The notes below the pieces were generated by a model. The model ran no database searches, was not told the DNA's origin, and was given only the letters and a program-made list of their open reading frames with translations. Of a DNA stretch of 6,323 nt, positions 4,956 through 6,323 are shown in pieces. The stretch comes from an uncultured cyanobacterium (GTDB lineage: Bacteria > Cyanobacteriota > Cyanobacteriia > Phormidesmidales > Phormidesmidaceae), in contig CALHGI010000532.1 of NCBI GenBank assembly GCA_938029995.1, positions 1 to 6,323 of the forward strand, given 5' to 3'. The number at the start of each line of letters is the position of its first letter. The first letter of the stretch is position 1. The position numbers and the translations under genes are program-made.

Positions 4956-6239
4956 ATGCACCCCTTACCCACCGACCAGCTCCTCTCCATCGACCGGCAG
5001 CATGTGTGGCATCCCTACGCCGCCATGCCCAATCCGCTACCAACGTTTCCAGTCAAATCAGCCCAGGGGGTACACATCGAGCTAGAAGATGGTCGTACCC
5101 TCGTCGATGGCATGTCCTCCTGGTGGACCTGCATCCACGGATACAATCATCCCCGTCTGAACCAGGCGGCCCACGATCAAATTGGCCGCATGTCCCACAT
5201 CATGTTCGGCGGCCTCACCCACCAGCCTGCGGTGCAGCTGGCCCAGCGCTTGGTGGAACTCACCCCCCAGCCCCTGCAACAGGTGTTCTTCTGTGACTCC
5301 GGCTCAGTGGCGGTGGAAGTCGCCATGAAAATGGCACTGCAATATTGGTACAACCAGGGAAAACCCGAAAAACATCGCTTTCTCACCATCCGGGGTGGCT
5401 ACCATGGGGACACCTTTGATGCCATGTCTGTCTGTGACCCGGTCAATGGGATGCACCACCTGTTTAATCAGGTGCTGCGGCAACAGTATTTTGCCGATAT
5501 TCCCCAGATCCCCTTCCAGGGGGTGTGGCACGATACAGACATTCAGAGTTTTGAACAGCAACTGGTGGAACACTCTGGACACATTGCAGCAGCGATCTTT
5601 GAGCCGGTAGTCCAGGGGGCTGGGGGCATGCGGTTTTATAGTCCTGACTATGTGCGTCGGGCCAGGGAGCTTTGCGACCAGTATGGTGTACTGCTGATTT
5701 TGGATGAAATTGCCACGGGCTTTGGCCGCACCGGCCGGATGTTTGCCTGCGACCATGCGGACATCGCCCCAGACATCCTATGCATCGGCAAAGCCCTATC
5801 GGGCGGGTTTATGTCCCTTGCGGCCACCCTCACCACCCCCCACATTAGCCAAGTTTTTTCCCAGGGAGAAGCCGGGGTCTTTATGCATGGCCCCACCTTT
5901 ATGGCCAATCCATTAGCCTGTGCCGTGGCCCTAGAAAATTTGGCCCTTTTAGGCAGCTATGATTGGCCATCCAAGATTCGGCAAATTGAAGCCCAACTGA
6001 CCCAAGAGTTGGCCCCCTGCCGCCAGTCTCCCCGCGTCAAGGATGTCAGGGTGCTCGGAGCCATCGGCGTGGTAGAACTCCACCAGCCGGTTAATATGGC
6101 GGTGATTCAGCCCCAGTGCGTAGACCATGGCGTCTGGCTGCGGCCCTTTGGGAAGTTGGTATACACCATGCCCCCCTACGTAATTGAGCCGGATGACCTC
6201 CGCTGCATTACCCAGGCAATGGTTGCCCTTACCCGGTAG
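4956..6239 (+). CDS. bioA: Adenosylmethionine-8-amino-7-oxononanoate aminotransferase (DAPA synthase)
   Basis: BioA is a cytosolic class III, PLP-dependent aminotransferase. It moves the amino group of S-adenosylmethionine to 7-keto-8-aminopelargonate, giving 7,8-diaminopelargonate, the step before BioD. The protein can be aligned by eye along its whole length with E. coli BioA. Visible sites, numbered from this start, are Y21 in WHPYAAM, W56-W57 in SSWW, S115-G-S117 of the phosphate loop, Y149 in GGYHGDT, D250 in LDEIATGFGRTG, the PLP lysine K279 in CIGKALSGG, T314 in HGPTFM and R396 in WLRPFGKLVY. They correspond to E. coli Y17, W52-W53, Y144, D245, K274, T309 and R391. The length from 4956 is 427 residues (E. 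coli 429), so the gene is intact. ATG at 4938 (433 residues) is also possible; TTG at 4914 is unlikely because it lies inside the repeat cluster. No start has a good Shine-Dalgarno. No other bio gene is visible in the window. Confidence 0.96.
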   Translation: MHPLPTDQLLSIDRQHVWHPYAAMPNPLPTFPVKSAQGVHIELEDGRTLVDGMSSWWTCIHGYNHPRLNQAAHDQIGRMSHIMFGGLTHQPAVQLAQRLVELTPQPLQQVFFCDSGSVAVEVAMKMALQYWYNQGKPEKHRFLTIRGGYHGDTFDAMSVCDPVNGMHHLFNQVLRQQYFADIPQIPFQGVWHDTDIQSFEQQLVEHSGHIAAAIFEPVVQGAGGMRFYSPDYVRRARELCDQYGVLLILDEIATGFGRTGRMFACDHADIAPDILCIGKALSGGFMSLAATLTTPHISQVFSQGEAGVFMHGPTFMANPLACAVALENLALLGSYDWPSKIRQIEAQLTQELAPCRQSPRVKDVRVLGAIGVVELHQPVNMAVIQPQCVDHGVWLRPFGKLVYTMPPYVIEPDDLRCITQAMVALTR

Positions 6240-6323
6240 GCTTTAACCACGTCCACGTTACAACCGGTGGTGTCTAATGCGGCCCCACGACCAGGCATGG
6301 ACACAGCCCAGACGCCTATCGCT
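6240..6323. other. Right-edge tail after bioA; possible start of another gene
   Basis: No terminator hairpin with a T-run follows bioA. An ATG at 6297 opens nine codons (MDTAQTPIA) to the window edge and could begin the next gene. It has no spaced Shine-Dalgarno and is too short to judge. Confidence 0.2.

Noticed and set aside
4862..5296. Plus-strand open frame of 144 codons over the bioA start
   Set aside because: The translation is Pro/His/Arg-rich with no family signature and overlaps the well-conserved BioA reading frame.
5304..5756. Minus-strand open frame of 150 codons inside bioA
   Set aside because: It is antisense to conserved BioA active-site regions and has no domain of its own, so it is a shadow of bioA.
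1..6323. CRISPR array, tRNA or rRNA genes, toxin-antitoxin pair, phage or transposon genes
   Set aside because: No regularly spaced repeats, tRNA-like cloverleaf, rRNA signature or relevant protein motifs were seen on either strand.

Overview
The window looks like a cyanobacterial chromosome segment. The HIP1 octamer GCGATCGC occurs three times in 6.3 kb, where chance would give about 0.1. The gene content also fits: a multi-PAS sensor, a long PlsC-like acyltransferase, a membrane-anchored SGNH hydrolase, a small outer-membrane beta-barrel and a secreted DUF4399 protein. I see no rRNA, tRNA, CRISPR array, transposase or phage gene, and no sign of a defence island. The exact genus cannot be read from the sequence.

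Layout from left to right. (1) 1-972, minus: N-terminal 324 residues of a PAS-repeat sensor protein whose C-terminus lies beyond the left edge. (2) 1123-2307, minus: 394-residue LPLAT/PlsC-family acyltransferase with a T7C8 run in its first codons and a long helical segment before its last strand. (3) 2308-2643: divergent intergenic region with a candidate promoter for the acyltransferase, a 14-bp perfect direct repeat near both gene starts, and a doubtful 73-residue ORF. (4) 2644-3435, plus: SGNH/GDSL hydrolase with one N-terminal membrane anchor. (5) 3493-3517: clear intrinsic terminator serving the next gene. (6) 3570-4037, minus: exported eight-stranded beta-barrel protein, probably highly expressed. 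(7) 4038-4391: divergent intergenic region. (8) 4392-4847, plus: exported DUF4399 protein. (9) 4848-4937: a dense cluster of direct and inverted repeats filling the gap before bioA. (10) 4956-6239, plus: complete bioA, the DAPA aminotransferase of biotin synthesis. (11) 6240-6323: tail with no assignable gene.

The genes do not form one pathway. The only firm metabolic assignment is bioA. The acyltransferase and the SGNH hydrolase are divergent and could both act on acyl groups at the membrane, but that is inference. The least explained signals are the repeat cluster abutting the bioA start, whose arms could form competing RNA hairpins, and the 14-bp repeat shared by the divergent acyltransferase and hydrolase genes. 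I did not find convincing evidence of a wholly new system.
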